NCBI GenBank assembly: GCA_964444835.1
Contig: CAYUIT010000005.1
Coordinates: 1-64,000 of the forward strand
Source: CADEED01 sp964444835
Lineage (GTDB): Bacteria > Pseudomonadota > Gammaproteobacteria > Steroidobacterales > Steroidobacteraceae
DNA: 64,000 nucleotides
Reading direction: 5' to 3'
In this document: piece by piece, positions 32,714 to 42,278 of the stretch
Numbering within the stretch: the first letter of the stretch is position 1
How the letters are laid out: every line of letters begins with the position of its first letter
Program-made: the position numbers and the translations under genes
Notes under the pieces: generated by a model
What the model was told of the DNA's origin: nothing
What the model saw: only the letters and a program-made list of their open reading frames with translations
Databases searched by the model: none

Positions 32714-34135
32714 ATGGCTTTAGACAAAGACAAACTCTACGCGAACATCGCGCGCCGCTACGACGAATCGATCTTGCCCGTGCTGTGCGAGTACATCCGC
32801 ATTCCCAACAAGTCGCCGTTGTTCGACGCCGATTGGCAGGCCCACGGCCACATGCAAGCAGCAATCGACTTGCTGGCGAATTGGTGCCGCCAGCAAGCCG
32901 TGCCGGGGATGAACGTCGAGATCCGCACGCTCCCACAGCGTACGCCCGTGTTGTTAGTGACGATTCCGGGCGATGCTCCGGGGAATGTCTTGTTGTATGG
33001 CCATCTCGACAAACAACCCGAGTTCACCGGCTGGTTGCCCGGCCTCGGGCCGTGGGAGCCGGTCATCCGTGACGGCAAACTCTACGGTCGTGGCGGCGCC
33101 GACGATGGCTACGCCGTATTCAGCTCGCTCGCCGCCATCCTGGCATTGCGTGAGCAAGGCGTCGCCCTCCCGCGCTGCACGCTGCTGATCGAAGCCTGCG
33201 AGGAAAGCGGCAGCATCGATTTGCCCGCGCACCTCGATGCGCTCGGCGATACGCTCGGCACGCCCGACCTTGTCATCTGCCTTGATGCGGAAAGTGGCAA
33301 CTACGAGCAACTATGGTGCACCACTTCGCTGCGCGGCATCATCGTGGGTACACTCAAAATCGGCGTCTTGTCGGAGGGCGTGCATTCGGGCATGGGTACC
33401 GGTATCGCGCCGACCCCGATGCGAATCGCCATGGAATTGCTGACGCGGCTCGAGAATCCGGTCACCGGCGACTTGCTCCTCGATGCACTCATGACGCCGT
33501 TGCCGCCCGATCGGCTCGAACAAATCAAGCAAGCAGCCGCCGTACTCGGGCCTGAAGTCGCCGCCAAGATGCCATTCGTGGCGGGCGCGCGCGCCGTCAG
33601 TAACGACCCGGTCGAGTTGTTAGTGGGCAGTACCTGGCGTGCAACGCTCGCGATCACGGGCGCGCAAGGCTTACCGCCCATCGCACAAGCGGGCAACGTG
33701 CTGCTGCCCGAACTCGCTCTGAAACTCTCGCTGCGGCTCGCGCCCACCACCGACCCGCAACGTGCCCTGGCGGCCGTGAAAGCGACGCTCGAGCGCGATC
33801 CACCCTATGGCGCGCGAGTCGAGTTCGATGCGGCGCCCGCGACGAAAGGCTGGAATGCGCCTTCGTTTGCCCCGTGGCTCGAGCGCTCGATGGCACAGGC
33901 GTCCGACACGTTTTTCGGGCGAACCGCTGTGCACATCGGCTGCGGCGGCAGCATCCCCTTCATGGGCATGTTGGGCGAGCGCTTCCCGCGCACGCAATTC
34001 CTCATTACCGGCGTGCTAGGCCCCCACTCGAACGCACACGGGCCCAACGAGTTCTTGCACATCGAATACACGAAGAAGATCACGGCTTGCGTCGCTTGGG
34101 TGCTCGCCGACTTCGCACGCGCACCGCGACACTAA
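32714..34135 (+). CDS. M20-family metallopeptidase (dipeptidase-like)
   Basis: The 473-residue zinc peptidase has the M20 metal-site segments LLYGHLDKQPEFTGW, LYGRGGADDGYAVFSS, IEACEESGS and CLDAESGNYE, and the C-terminal metal His in GPHSNAHGPNEFLHIEY. The layout is that of ArgE/DapE/CPG2 enzymes, close to carnosinase-like dipeptidases. ATG at 32714 has AAGG 11 nt upstream; an in-frame TTG at 32705 is too close to that site. The promoter region is unusually AT-rich. No signal peptide, so cytoplasmic. Confidence 0.88.
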   Translation: MALDKDKLYANIARRYDESILPVLCEYIRIPNKSPLFDADWQAHGHMQAAIDLLANWCRQQAVPGMNVEIRTLPQRTPVLLVTIPGDAPGNVLLYGHLDKQPEFTGWLPGLGPWEPVIRDGKLYGRGGADDGYAVFSSLAAILALREQGVALPRCTLLIEACEESGSIDLPAHLDALGDTLGTPDLVICLDAESGNYEQLWCTTSLRGIIVGTLKIGVLSEGVHSGMGTGIAPTPMRIAMELLTRLENPVTGDLLLDALMTPLPPDRLEQIKQAAAVLGPEVAAKMPFVAGARAVSNDPVELLVGSTWRATLAITGAQGLPPIAQAGNVLLPELALKLSLRLAPTTDPQRALAAVKATLERDPPYGARVEFDAAPATKGWNAPSFAPWLERSMAQASDTFFGRTAVHIGCGGSIPFMGMLGERFPRTQFLITGVLGPHSNAHGPNEFLHIEYTKKITACVAWVLADFARAPRH

Positions 34136-34148
34136 CAAGTCGCACACC

Positions 34149-36104
34149 GTGACCGGCTCGACCGACGACCAGCGCCTCGGACTCGATCAGCCGATCAGTC
34201 GGCGCGATTTCCTCGACGGCGCAGCCTTGGCGATCGGCGCTGCTGCGTTGGGCGGTTGCAGCGAACCCGCTGCTCCCACGGCGACTGCCAGCGTTACCCA
34301 TCCACCACGCCGCCTCGGCGACCGCGGTCATCATGCTGGTAGCAGTGACGTCGCGCATGCATTGCGCGACGGGACGTTCTGGAAGTCGGTGGGTAGTGTT
34401 CACGACACGGGCGAAAGCTACGACCTGGTCGTCGTGGGTGGTGGGATCTCGGGACTTGCAGCAGCGGTCGAGTATGCCCGCACGGCGGGCCCCACCAGCC
34501 GCGTGCTCGTGGTCGAGAACCACGACGATTTCGGCGGCCATGCCAAACGCAACGAGTTCGTGACGCAGAGCGGCCGAGTGATCATCGGCTATGGCGGCTC
34601 CCAGTCGTTGCAAACGCCGTCGTATTTCTCTCCGGCTGTGACTGCGCTCATCCGCTCACTCGGCATCGATTTGCAGCGCTTCGCCACGGACTATTTCGAC
34701 AGTGGCTTCAGCGAGCGCCATGGCCTCGGCAGCGCGCAGTTGTTTTGCCACGAACGGTTCGGACGCGATGTGTGGATCCGCGAATCGGACTCGCCCGCCG
34801 CTTGGATCGCGCGCACGCCCCTCAATGAGCGAGCGCGGCGCGACCTCTTGGCCCTTCTGACAACACCGCGCGACTACCTACCTGGCAAATCGATTGCTGA
34901 AAAGCGTGCGCTGCTTGCCGCAATCACCTACCGCCAGTTTCTACTCGACTACGTGCGGGTGGACCCCGAAGTCGTCCAGGTCTACCAAGATTCCACGACC
35001 GGCTACTTCGGCGTGGGCAGTGACGCCGTCTCGGCACTCGATGCGTGCGCGAATGGCAATCCCGGCTTCGAGGGCATGGCCCTCGGCGCGCTCGCCGACC
35101 GCGCCATGAGCCCGACAGGTCGGCTCGCCTATACCGATCCGGATCGATACGTTTATCACTTTCCGGATGGAAATCATGGCTTGGCACGCGCGCTCGTTCG
35201 CGAACTCGTCCCCGCCGCGCTCGCCGGACGCACGGTAGAGGATTTGGTGACCGGCACCGTGGACTACGCGCGGCTCGATGCGGCAGGCGCACCGAAGCGC
35301 CTGCGCTTGCAATCGACCGTCGTGCGCGTCATCGAGCGCGGTGGCAGTATCGAGGTAACGTACGCACGCAACCAACGTATCGAGTCGGTGACGGCCAAGC
35401 ATGTCGTGCTCGCTTGCTGGCATCGGGTGATCCCGTACATCGTCCCGGGCTTACCGAGCGCGCAAGTCGCGGCGCTCCAAGATCAACACAAGGTGCCGTT
35501 GATCTACACGAACGTGTTGTTGAAGAATTGGCGTGCGTTCGCGCAACTCAAAGTCGACGGCATTCAAACGATCGGCCACTTCTGGCGCGGCGTGGAACTC
35601 GACTTCCCCGTATCGATCGGCCGCTATGCCTTTGCGCGCTCGCCCGACGAGCCAATCCTCGTGCATCTGCCGACGGTACTCACCGAGCCTGGCCTGGCGC
35701 CGCGCGAGCAAGCGGCAGCGGGGCGACGTCGGCTCACGCAGCTGTCATTCGCAACACTCGAGCGCTCGATCCGCGATCTCTTGCAACGGGCGCTCGGTGA
35801 GGGTGGTTTCGAGGCCGCGCGCGATGTCGAGGCGATCTGCGTGAATCGCTGGTCGCACGGCTATGCGTATGAGTATATGCGCCCGTGGGACGCCTACTGG
35901 CCTGACGGCGAGCTACCCATCGAGCGTGCGCGCCAACGCTTCGGCAACATCGCTATCGCGAACTCGGACTCCGGCGCGTATGCGTACGCGCACAGCGCCA
36001 TCGATCAGGCCATCCGCGCCGTGCGGGAGTTGTTAGGTGCGGAAGCGAACGCGCCGCGCATTGCGATGCGTCCGGGCCCCGAGATTCCGCTGTTCGAGGG
36101 CTAA
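34149..36104 (+). CDS. Tat-exported FAD-dependent amine oxidase-like protein (spermidine dehydrogenase-like)
   Basis: The 651-residue protein has a twin-arginine signal SRRDFLDGAALAIGAAALGG immediately followed by Cys (lipobox LGGC), so it may be a Tat-dependent lipoprotein. Then comes an FAD Rossmann fold (YDLVVVGGGISGLAAAVEYA) and NHDDFGGHAKRNEF. The C-terminal FAD region includes RWSHGYAYEY. The pattern ISRRDFL plus this fold resembles bacterial spermidine dehydrogenases. GTG start at 34149. It is convergent with the Asp-box protein gene, sharing 4 bp. Confidence 0.8.
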   Translation: MTGSTDDQRLGLDQPISRRDFLDGAALAIGAAALGGCSEPAAPTATASVTHPPRRLGDRGHHAGSSDVAHALRDGTFWKSVGSVHDTGESYDLVVVGGGISGLAAAVEYARTAGPTSRVLVVENHDDFGGHAKRNEFVTQSGRVIIGYGGSQSLQTPSYFSPAVTALIRSLGIDLQRFATDYFDSGFSERHGLGSAQLFCHERFGRDVWIRESDSPAAWIARTPLNERARRDLLALLTTPRDYLPGKSIAEKRALLAAITYRQFLLDYVRVDPEVVQVYQDSTTGYFGVGSDAVSALDACANGNPGFEGMALGALADRAMSPTGRLAYTDPDRYVYHFPDGNHGLARALVRELVPAALAGRTVEDLVTGTVDYARLDAAGAPKRLRLQSTVVRVIERGGSIEVTYARNQRIESVTAKHVVLACWHRVIPYIVPGLPSAQVAALQDQHKVPLIYTNVLLKNWRAFAQLKVDGIQTIGHFWRGVELDFPVSIGRYAFARSPDEPILVHLPTVLTEPGLAPREQAAAGRRRLTQLSFATLERSIRDLLQRALGEGGFEAARDVEAICVNRWSHGYAYEYMRPWDAYWPDGELPIERARQRFGNIAIANSDSGAYAYAHSAIDQAIRAVRELLGAEANAPRIAMRPGPEIPLFEG

Positions 36105-39100
36105 CCGCCTGGCACGATGACGCGCGGCAGTGCCAGTTCGCGTGCCGCCGCCTCGAGACGCGCAAGATCGTCGGCACGCAAACTCGCAATCTCCCGCTCG
36201 ATTGCTGCGAGCTCCGCGAGATTCCGCTCTAGCTCCTCGCGCTGCCCTTGCGTCGGTGCATAGTCCGACGATTGCACATCGGAATACAGCGGCGCGAGCT
36301 GCGAGTACAACTTAGCGCCGCCACCATGCCCGCGCAGCACGTCGTATACGACCTCCGCCTCCGGATTGTGTAAACGGCTTTCAATCGCGTCGCAGCGCGC
36401 CAGCAGCGTCTTGGCACTCGCTTGCAGCGCCTCCGCACCCACAAGCTTGGCGGTGCGGGTCTGCAGATCTGCCGTTTGCGCGCGAACCGCGCGAATGGCT
36501 TCGATGTGATCGGCGACCGTGTTCAGCGCGCCGCGAACACGCAGTGCGAAGTCGTGATTCTGCTGAAGTTCCGCCGCGGCAACCGGCGAACGCGGATCGG
36601 CCGCGACCTCCCCTTGCGCCGTGTAAGTTTGCCCCGCCACGTGCAGCTTGAGCGTGTACACACCGGGCAACACGACCGGCCCGTCGTCCGGATTCCCCGC
36701 ATCGATCTTGGCGTTCTCGAGCCGCTTCGCGCCCTCGTGCCGCAGATCCCAGTGAACGCGGTTCAACCCTTTATCGCGTGTGAGCTCAGGCTTGTTCGGT
36801 TCCTCGGGCTCGTCGGGATCGTCTTTGCCGTAGCGATGGGGTTTAGCCACCGAGCTCAACGTCCGCACGAGCGTGCCTGCAGCGTCGAGGATCTCGAGCT
36901 TCAACTGGTTCGAGTCGTTAGGCGACGCCTTGGTGCCCGGCGCGGTCTTAGGCAGTTCGTCTCTCAGCCAATACGTGACAGACATGCCGCGCGGCGCATT
37001 CTCGCCGTGGCCCTCGAGTCCGTCATCCCAACGATAGTCGCTGCGTACGCGATACGCCTTGCGCGACGCAAACAAATGCGCGGGCTGACTCTTCACCGCA
37101 GGCGTGAGTGCACGCAAGGCGGTCAAATCATCCAATATCCAAATGCCGCGTCGCGTACCGAGAATGAGATCGTCGTGCTTGACCTCGATATCGGCAACGC
37201 CGATCGCCGGTAAGTTGTTACGCCAGTCGATAAAGCTGGCGCCGCCGTCGCGCGACAGAAACAAGCCCCGCTCGGCGCCGACATACAGTAGGTTGGGATC
37301 GGTCGGATCTTCGCGAACCACGAACAAGTGTTGATCCGCCGGCAATCCCTTGGTGAGTTGCTGCCACGTCTTGCCATAGTCGCGCGTGCGGAACAGATAG
37401 GGCCGAAAGTCGTCGAGCCGACGCGCATCGACCACGACATACGCCGTGCCGGCCGCGTGACGCGAAGGCTCTAGTGCTTCGACCGTGCCCCACATGGGCA
37501 GCTTGGCCGGCGTAACATTCGCCCAGGTTTTGCCGCCGTCGCGCGTGATATGGACGAGGCCGTCGTCGGTGCCGACCCAAATCTCGCCCGCCGTGAGGCG
37601 CGACTCCGCGACCGAAAAGATCGTGTTGTAGACCTCGACGCCAGTGAGATCGCCCGTGATCGGGCCGCCCGTCCACTGCTGCTTCGACTGATCGTTCCGT
37701 GTGAGGTCCGGGCTGATCGCTTCCCACGTCGCCCCGCGGTTGTTAGTGCGAAACAGCACGTTGGCGCCGTGATAGAGCACGTTCTGATCGTGCCACGACG
37801 GCGCGATCGGTGCCGTCCACTGGAAGCGATACCGAGCTTCCTTGGCTGGCGTTCCCGAGAAGTTCCGCGGATAGATGCTGATGTTGCGGAAGTTCCCTTT
37901 GCCCTCTTCGTAATGCGAGATGTAGCCCGAGTACTCACCCGCATAGATGTGGCCAGGCGCGCCCAAGTCGTAGACGAAGTCGCCCGCCTCACCGCCACCG
38001 ACCGCATAGAAATCGCCGAGGCTCGGGCCACCGCCGCTATCGCCACTGCGGAGCGTGAACGCGGGCCCGCTGACGGTACCCCAATCTTGGATGGTGCCAC
38101 CCACGTGGTAGGGCCAACGATCGTCGACATCGATGTTGTAGAACTGCGGCGTCGGCATTGGCGGCGCCGTCCATGTCAGGCCGCCGTCCACAGAAATGCC
38201 GACGCCACCATCGTTGCCGGACATGACGCGCCGCGGATCGCGCGGATCGATCCAAATGTCATGGTGGTCGCCGTGAATCTTGGCATCCACCGAGATGATC
38301 GTCTTGCCGCCATCAACCGTCTTCAACAACGGCACTTGCGGGAACCAAACGATGTCGGCATTTCGCGGATCGACGGTCAGCACCGTGTAATACCACGCAC
38401 GCTGCCGTAGCGCTGGATGCCCGCTCACGCGCTCCCAGCTATCGCCGCCATCGTCAGAGCGAAACAGTCCGCCTTCCTTCGCTTCGATCAATGCATAGAC
38501 GACCGACGAATTCGACGGCGCGACCGCCACCCCGACTTTGCCCCATTCGCCCTCGGGCAAGCCGTGGTCCTTCAACTGTTTCCATGTCGCCCCTTGATCC
38601 AGCGAGCGATACAAACCACTCCCGGGACCGCCACTCGTGCTCTCCCAGGGCCGCCGGCGCGCTTGCCACAACCCAGCAAATACGATGCGCGGATTGTTAG
38701 GATCGATCGCGACATCGGAGGCACCGGTGTTCTCATCCTTGGCGAGTACTTGCTGCCACGTCTTGCCGCCGTCGGTCGTGCGGTACACGCCGCGGTCTTT
38801 GTTAGGCCCGAACGGAGACCCCAGCACTGCGGCATAAGCGACCTCCGCCGTGCGTGGGTCGACCGCCATCGTGCCGATCTGGCCGCGAGTCTTCCAGACG
38901 TGTTCCCAAGTCTTGCCCCCGTCCGTTGAGCGGAAGATGCCGCTACCCACCGAGACGTTACCGCGAATATTGGCCTCACCGCTGCCGACATAGATGACAT
39001 TGGGATCGGATGGCGCAATCGCGAGCGAACCGATCGCGTTCGTCGGCTGATCATCGAAGATCGGCTGCCAATGCCGGCCACCGTTGACGCTCTTCCAAAC

Positions 39101-39319
39101 GCCACCTTGGGAATACGCTGCGTAATAGGTCAACGGATCGCCCGGGACACCCGCGACGCGCGTCACGCGACCGCTGATCCAGGGGCCGATCGAGCGGAAC
39201 TCAATCGCTCCCAGTTCAGACTTAGGTTTTTCTGCGTCGTCGGCTGCGCCGGCTCCGCTCGTGATGGCTAACAAGATACCGGCAAGTATTGCTCGGCATG
39301 CGATTGTGGATCTGCTCAT
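36101..39319 (-). CDS. Large exported Asp-box/BNR beta-propeller protein (sortilin/Vps10-like)
   Basis: The 1072-residue protein has a signal peptide (STIACRAILAGILLAITSGA) and at least eleven Asp-box or near-Asp-box repeats in the first ~700 residues. Examples are KSVNGGRHW, RSTDGGKTW, RTTDGGKTW, RSLDQGATW, RSDDGGDSW, ISVDGGLTW, RTNNRGATW, ITRDGGKTW and RTRDYGKTW. A C-terminal domain (LNRVHWDLRHEG, LPGVYTLKLHVAGQTY) follows, ending in a coiled-coil-like segment. Similar proteins are annotated as glycosyl hydrolase or sortilin-like but have no proven activity. ATG at 39319 has GGGGG 6 nt upstream; an upstream in-frame reading to 39640 enters the NERD gene antisense. Periplasmic or secreted. 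Confidence 0.85.
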   Translation of the reverse strand: MSRSTIACRAILAGILLAITSGAGAADDAEKPKSELGAIEFRSIGPWISGRVTRVAGVPGDPLTYYAAYSQGGVWKSVNGGRHWQPIFDDQPTNAIGSLAIAPSDPNVIYVGSGEANIRGNVSVGSGIFRSTDGGKTWEHVWKTRGQIGTMAVDPRTAEVAYAAVLGSPFGPNKDRGVYRTTDGGKTWQQVLAKDENTGASDVAIDPNNPRIVFAGLWQARRRPWESTSGGPGSGLYRSLDQGATWKQLKDHGLPEGEWGKVGVAVAPSNSSVVYALIEAKEGGLFRSDDGGDSWERVSGHPALRQRAWYYTVLTVDPRNADIVWFPQVPLLKTVDGGKTIISVDAKIHGDHHDIWIDPRDPRRVMSGNDGGVGISVDGGLTWTAPPMPTPQFYNIDVDDRWPYHVGGTIQDWGTVSGPAFTLRSGDSGGGPSLGDFYAVGGGEAGDFVYDLGAPGHIYAGEYSGYISHYEEGKGNFRNISIYPRNFSGTPAKEARYRFQWTAPIAPSWHDQNVLYHGANVLFRTNNRGATWEAISPDLTRNDQSKQQWTGGPITGDLTGVEVYNTIFSVAESRLTAGEIWVGTDDGLVHITRDGGKTWANVTPAKLPMWGTVEALEPSRHAAGTAYVVVDARRLDDFRPYLFRTRDYGKTWQQLTKGLPADQHLFVVREDPTDPNLLYVGAERGLFLSRDGGASFIDWRNNLPAIGVADIEVKHDDLILGTRRGIWILDDLTALRALTPAVKSQPAHLFASRKAYRVRSDYRWDDGLEGHGENAPRGMSVTYWLRDELPKTAPGTKASPNDSNQLKLEILDAAGTLVRTLSSVAKPHRYGKDDPDEPEEPNKPELTRDKGLNRVHWDLRHEGAKRLENAKIDAGNPDDGPVVLPGVYTLKLHVAGQTYTAQGEVAADPRSPVAAAELQQNHDFALRVRGALNTVADHIEAIRAVRAQTADLQTRTAKLVGAEALQASAKTLLARCDAIESRLHNPEAEVVYDVLRGHGGGAKLYSQLAPLYSDVQSSDYAPTQGQREELERNLAELAAIEREIASLRADDLARLEAAARELALPRVIVPGG

Positions 39320-39422
39320 GACAACCCCCGGTGCGTGGCCGCAACTTAACACGGAGGCACAGAATCCGTCAGCGAACCGAACGCGCCGAAAGCGCTCGGC
39401 AACCAGATAACGGCAAAGGTGC

Positions 39423-40031
39423 TTAGACGATCGCTTTGGAGTTGTGCAGCGAGCTCGGCTGTACCACGGCCTTGAGGCTATCCCACGGCTCGCGGAACTT
39501 GGCGAGCGTCGCCTCGCGCTGCATGCCGTCCATCGCCGGGAACTCTGCGCCCATCGAATCGAGCTTGAGCGTGAATTTCGGAAAGCCTTTGGGAAACTGG
39601 CTGCGGCGCGAAAACACCACGCGCCCCTCGACGGGAACATCGCGCACGATCGCCTTTACGGATGCAATGCGGTCATAGAGTGCGCTGTGCGGATTCGGAA
39701 ATGTGTAGCGCTCGCCACTGTTCATGACCGTCCACTCGGTCATTTGATCGCCCCCGAACACGTTGCCACGCACGTTGCGAATGTCGACCACGACGATTCC
39801 GCGCGCAACCAACAGCAAGAAATCGCAATGGAAATTGCCACCATTACCATCGGGAACGAGTACGTTCTGCAGGTACTCCGCCGCTCCGCCCGTGATGAGC
39901 GCGAGCTTGCGCCTCTCGGCGGACCGCGCGCGCAAATGCCGCACGACGAAAAACGTGATCGCGCTCAGCAGCACGACCCCGACGGCAACCAACGCCAGCT
40001 CCGTTTGCGAAAGATCCTCGAAACCTGTCAC
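39423..40031 (-). CDS. Membrane-anchored NERD (nuclease-related) domain protein
   Basis: The 202-residue protein has an N-terminal TM helix (LALVAVGVVLLSAITFFVV, about residues 12-30) and then a NERD domain with the expected restriction-like core: HCDFLLLVARGIVVVDIRNVRGNVFGG. The usual catalytic E-K pattern of NERD (ExK) appears as DIRNVRG, so key Lys is not obvious and nuclease activity is doubtful. GTG start with GAGG 8 nt upstream, 10 bp after thrC, so it is the last gene of the threonine operon. Role unknown. Confidence 0.75.
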   Translation of the reverse strand: MTGFEDLSQTELALVAVGVVLLSAITFFVVRHLRARSAERRKLALITGGAAEYLQNVLVPDGNGGNFHCDFLLLVARGIVVVDIRNVRGNVFGGDQMTEWTVMNSGERYTFPNPHSALYDRIASVKAIVRDVPVEGRVVFSRRSQFPKGFPKFTLKLDSMGAEFPAMDGMQREATLAKFREPWDSLKAVVQPSSLHNSKAIV

Positions 40032-40041
40032 TCGTTAGACC

Positions 40042-41337
40042 TCAACCGCGCAATGCCGATTTCAGCGCCGCAAAGCTCGGCTGCAAGTCGGTCGCTTGTG
40101 TGGGGCGATCGAACAACGCAGCCAAGGTTGCCGGGATTGCTAATTTTACGGCAATCAACGGCTCCACGATCTCACGAAATTTTGCCGGATGGGCCGTCGC
40201 GGCCAAAACCCAGCGCTGGTCGCGTTCGGCAGCCGGCAAACGCGCGTAAACCTCGGACGCCGCTGCCGTATGTGGGCACCAAGTCTGTGCGTAATCGCGA
40301 TAATCCGCCTTGATGCGGTTCGCAATCGCTGCATCATCGACGCTCTCGGCGCGCACGGCACCGCGCAGGGCCGCTAACTCGGGAAACAACGCTCGCAAGC
40401 GCTCCATATTGCTCGGATTGCCGACATCCATCGCAGAGGCCAGCGTCGGCACGCTCGGCCGAGGCTGCCATTCGCCCGTCGCAAGAAAATCCGGCACCGT
40501 GCTGTTGGCATTGTGCGCAAGGACAATGGCACCGATGGGCAGACCTACTTGTCGCGCCCATGCGCATGCGACGCCGTGCCCGAGATTGCCCGCGGGTACG
40601 ACGAATGACGCACGCTGCCCGGTTTCGCGCCACACCTGCAAACTCGCTAGCGCAAAATGCACCGCCTGCGGCAACAAGCGCCCGAGGTTGATGCTGTTTG
40701 CCGAGGACAAATCGAACTGCTGCTTGAGTTCGTCGTCGACAAAGGCTTGTTTGACGAGGCGTTGGCAATCGTCGAATGTCCCAGCGACCCGAAACGATTG
40801 CACATTGTCACCCCAGCACGTGAGCTGACGCTCTTGCGTGGGAGACACCAAGCCCTTCGGATAGAGCACGGACACGCGAAAACCGGGGCGGCGATGAAAA
40901 GCCGCTGCCACAGCGCCGCCGGTGTCGCCTGAAGTTGCCACCAAGATATGCAACTCGCGCGCCTGACCCGCCCGCACTCGACTCAAAGTTGCCGCCAGAA
41001 ACCGCGCACCAAAGTCCTTGAACGCGGCCGTCGGACCATGAAAGAGTTCGAGCACGCGCAAGCGACCGTCGGTCGTTACAGGCTTGAGCGGCACCGGGAA
41101 GTTGAATGCATCACGGCAAATCTCGGCCATATGCGGCGCGAGCGCATCTCCCGCTGCGAATGGCGCTAACAACCGCGCTCCGACATCGGCCTGCGTTGTG
41201 GCGCCATCAAACGCTTGTAGCCCGAGGTGCGGCCAGCTCGCGGGCACGTACAAGCCGCCATCGGGTGCCAAGCCCTGCTCGATAGCCGCACTAAAGCTTG
41301 CGGTCACAGCCGCATTGCGAGTGCTCTGGTAGTGCAT
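40042..41337 (-). CDS. thrC: Threonine synthase
   Basis: PLP enzyme converting O-phosphohomoserine to threonine. The 431-residue protein has the N-terminus MHYQSTRN...FSAAIEQGLAPDGGLYVP, the PLP lysine in HGPTAAFKDFGARF, the phosphate loop LVATSGDTGGAVAAAF and SANSINLGRLLPQ. Its ATG overlaps the thrB stop by one base (TGATG), which decides the start against a longer reading. It is the third gene of thrABC. Confidence 0.96.
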   Translation of the reverse strand: MHYQSTRNAAVTASFSAAIEQGLAPDGGLYVPASWPHLGLQAFDGATTQADVGARLLAPFAAGDALAPHMAEICRDAFNFPVPLKPVTTDGRLRVLELFHGPTAAFKDFGARFLAATLSRVRAGQARELHILVATSGDTGGAVAAAFHRRPGFRVSVLYPKGLVSPTQERQLTCWGDNVQSFRVAGTFDDCQRLVKQAFVDDELKQQFDLSSANSINLGRLLPQAVHFALASLQVWRETGQRASFVVPAGNLGHGVACAWARQVGLPIGAIVLAHNANSTVPDFLATGEWQPRPSVPTLASAMDVGNPSNMERLRALFPELAALRGAVRAESVDDAAIANRIKADYRDYAQTWCPHTAAASEVYARLPAAERDQRWVLAATAHPAKFREIVEPLIAVKLAIPATLAALFDRPTQATDLQPSFAALKSALRG

Positions 41338-42278
41338 CAGCCTTCCGTGCCGACGATACGCGCGCCGTGCGATTCGATCGCAATGACCCAGGAATCCACT
41401 TCGATCTTCTCGGCCGCGAACTCGCGCACCATCGCATCGCGCACGGCCTGTGCACCCGACTCGAGGCTCCACGCGAAAATCGTCGGGCCTGCGCCAGAAA
41501 TCGAGCAGCCCAGCGACCCCTCGCGCAGCGCCGCCGCGCGCACGTTCGCAAAACCCGGAATGAGGTTCTGGCGTTGCGGCTCGATGACGACATCCTCGAA
41601 AGACGCGCGAATCATATCGAGATCGTTCGTATAACAACCCGAGATGAAGCCAGCGAGATTCGCCGTTTGCCACACGAAGTCGGACATCTCGACGGACCGC
41701 TTCAAAATGCCGCGCGCCTTCTTGGTCGACAAAAACATGTGCGGATGCACGAGTACGGCGCGAACGCCGGCCGGCACCGGAATTTGCTTGACGCGCGGGT
41801 TGTCGATGCCAACCGTCAATACCAATCCGCCGAAGAGCGATGGCGCAATGTTGTCGACATGCAGTGAGCCGCTCGCCACGGCCTCGCCTTGCATCGCGAA
41901 CTTGAGCAGCTCGATTTTACTGAGCGGAGTATCCAGCAATCCATTAGCGGCCACGACGGCTGCGACGGCAGATGCCGCCGAACCCCCGAGCCCGGAGCCC
42001 AAGGGAATTCCCTTGTCGATGTGAAGCTCTATCCCAAAGGCCGGCTTGACGCTCTCGAGCAACGCCGCGACCGCGCGACCTGCGGTGTTCTTATCGGGTT
42101 GTCGCGGGATGTTAGTAACGACGCCGCTCGATCCCGTGATCTGCACGCCCGGCGTGTCGGAGCGAGTGGCAGTGACGTGATCGCCCAGCGCATCAACCGA
42201 GAAGCCGAGGATATCGAAGCCGATGGCGACATTACCCACGGACGCCGGTGCGAAGGCCGTCGCGCGACGCGCGCTCAC
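41337..42278 (-). CDS. thrB: Homoserine kinase
   Basis: GHMP kinase phosphorylating homoserine. The 313-residue protein has APASVGNVAIGFDILGFSVD at the N-terminus, the ATP loop GIPLGSGLGGSAASAVAAV and the C-terminal motif GCSISGAGPTIFAW. The GTG start overlaps the thrA stop as GTGA (42275-42278), so translation is coupled. Length and motifs are complete. Confidence 0.97.
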   Translation of the reverse strand: MSARRATAFAPASVGNVAIGFDILGFSVDALGDHVTATRSDTPGVQITGSSGVVTNIPRQPDKNTAGRAVAALLESVKPAFGIELHIDKGIPLGSGLGGSAASAVAAVVAANGLLDTPLSKIELLKFAMQGEAVASGSLHVDNIAPSLFGGLVLTVGIDNPRVKQIPVPAGVRAVLVHPHMFLSTKKARGILKRSVEMSDFVWQTANLAGFISGCYTNDLDMIRASFEDVVIEPQRQNLIPGFANVRAAALREGSLGCSISGAGPTIFAWSLESGAQAVRDAMVREFAAEKIEVDSWVIAIESHGARIVGTEG

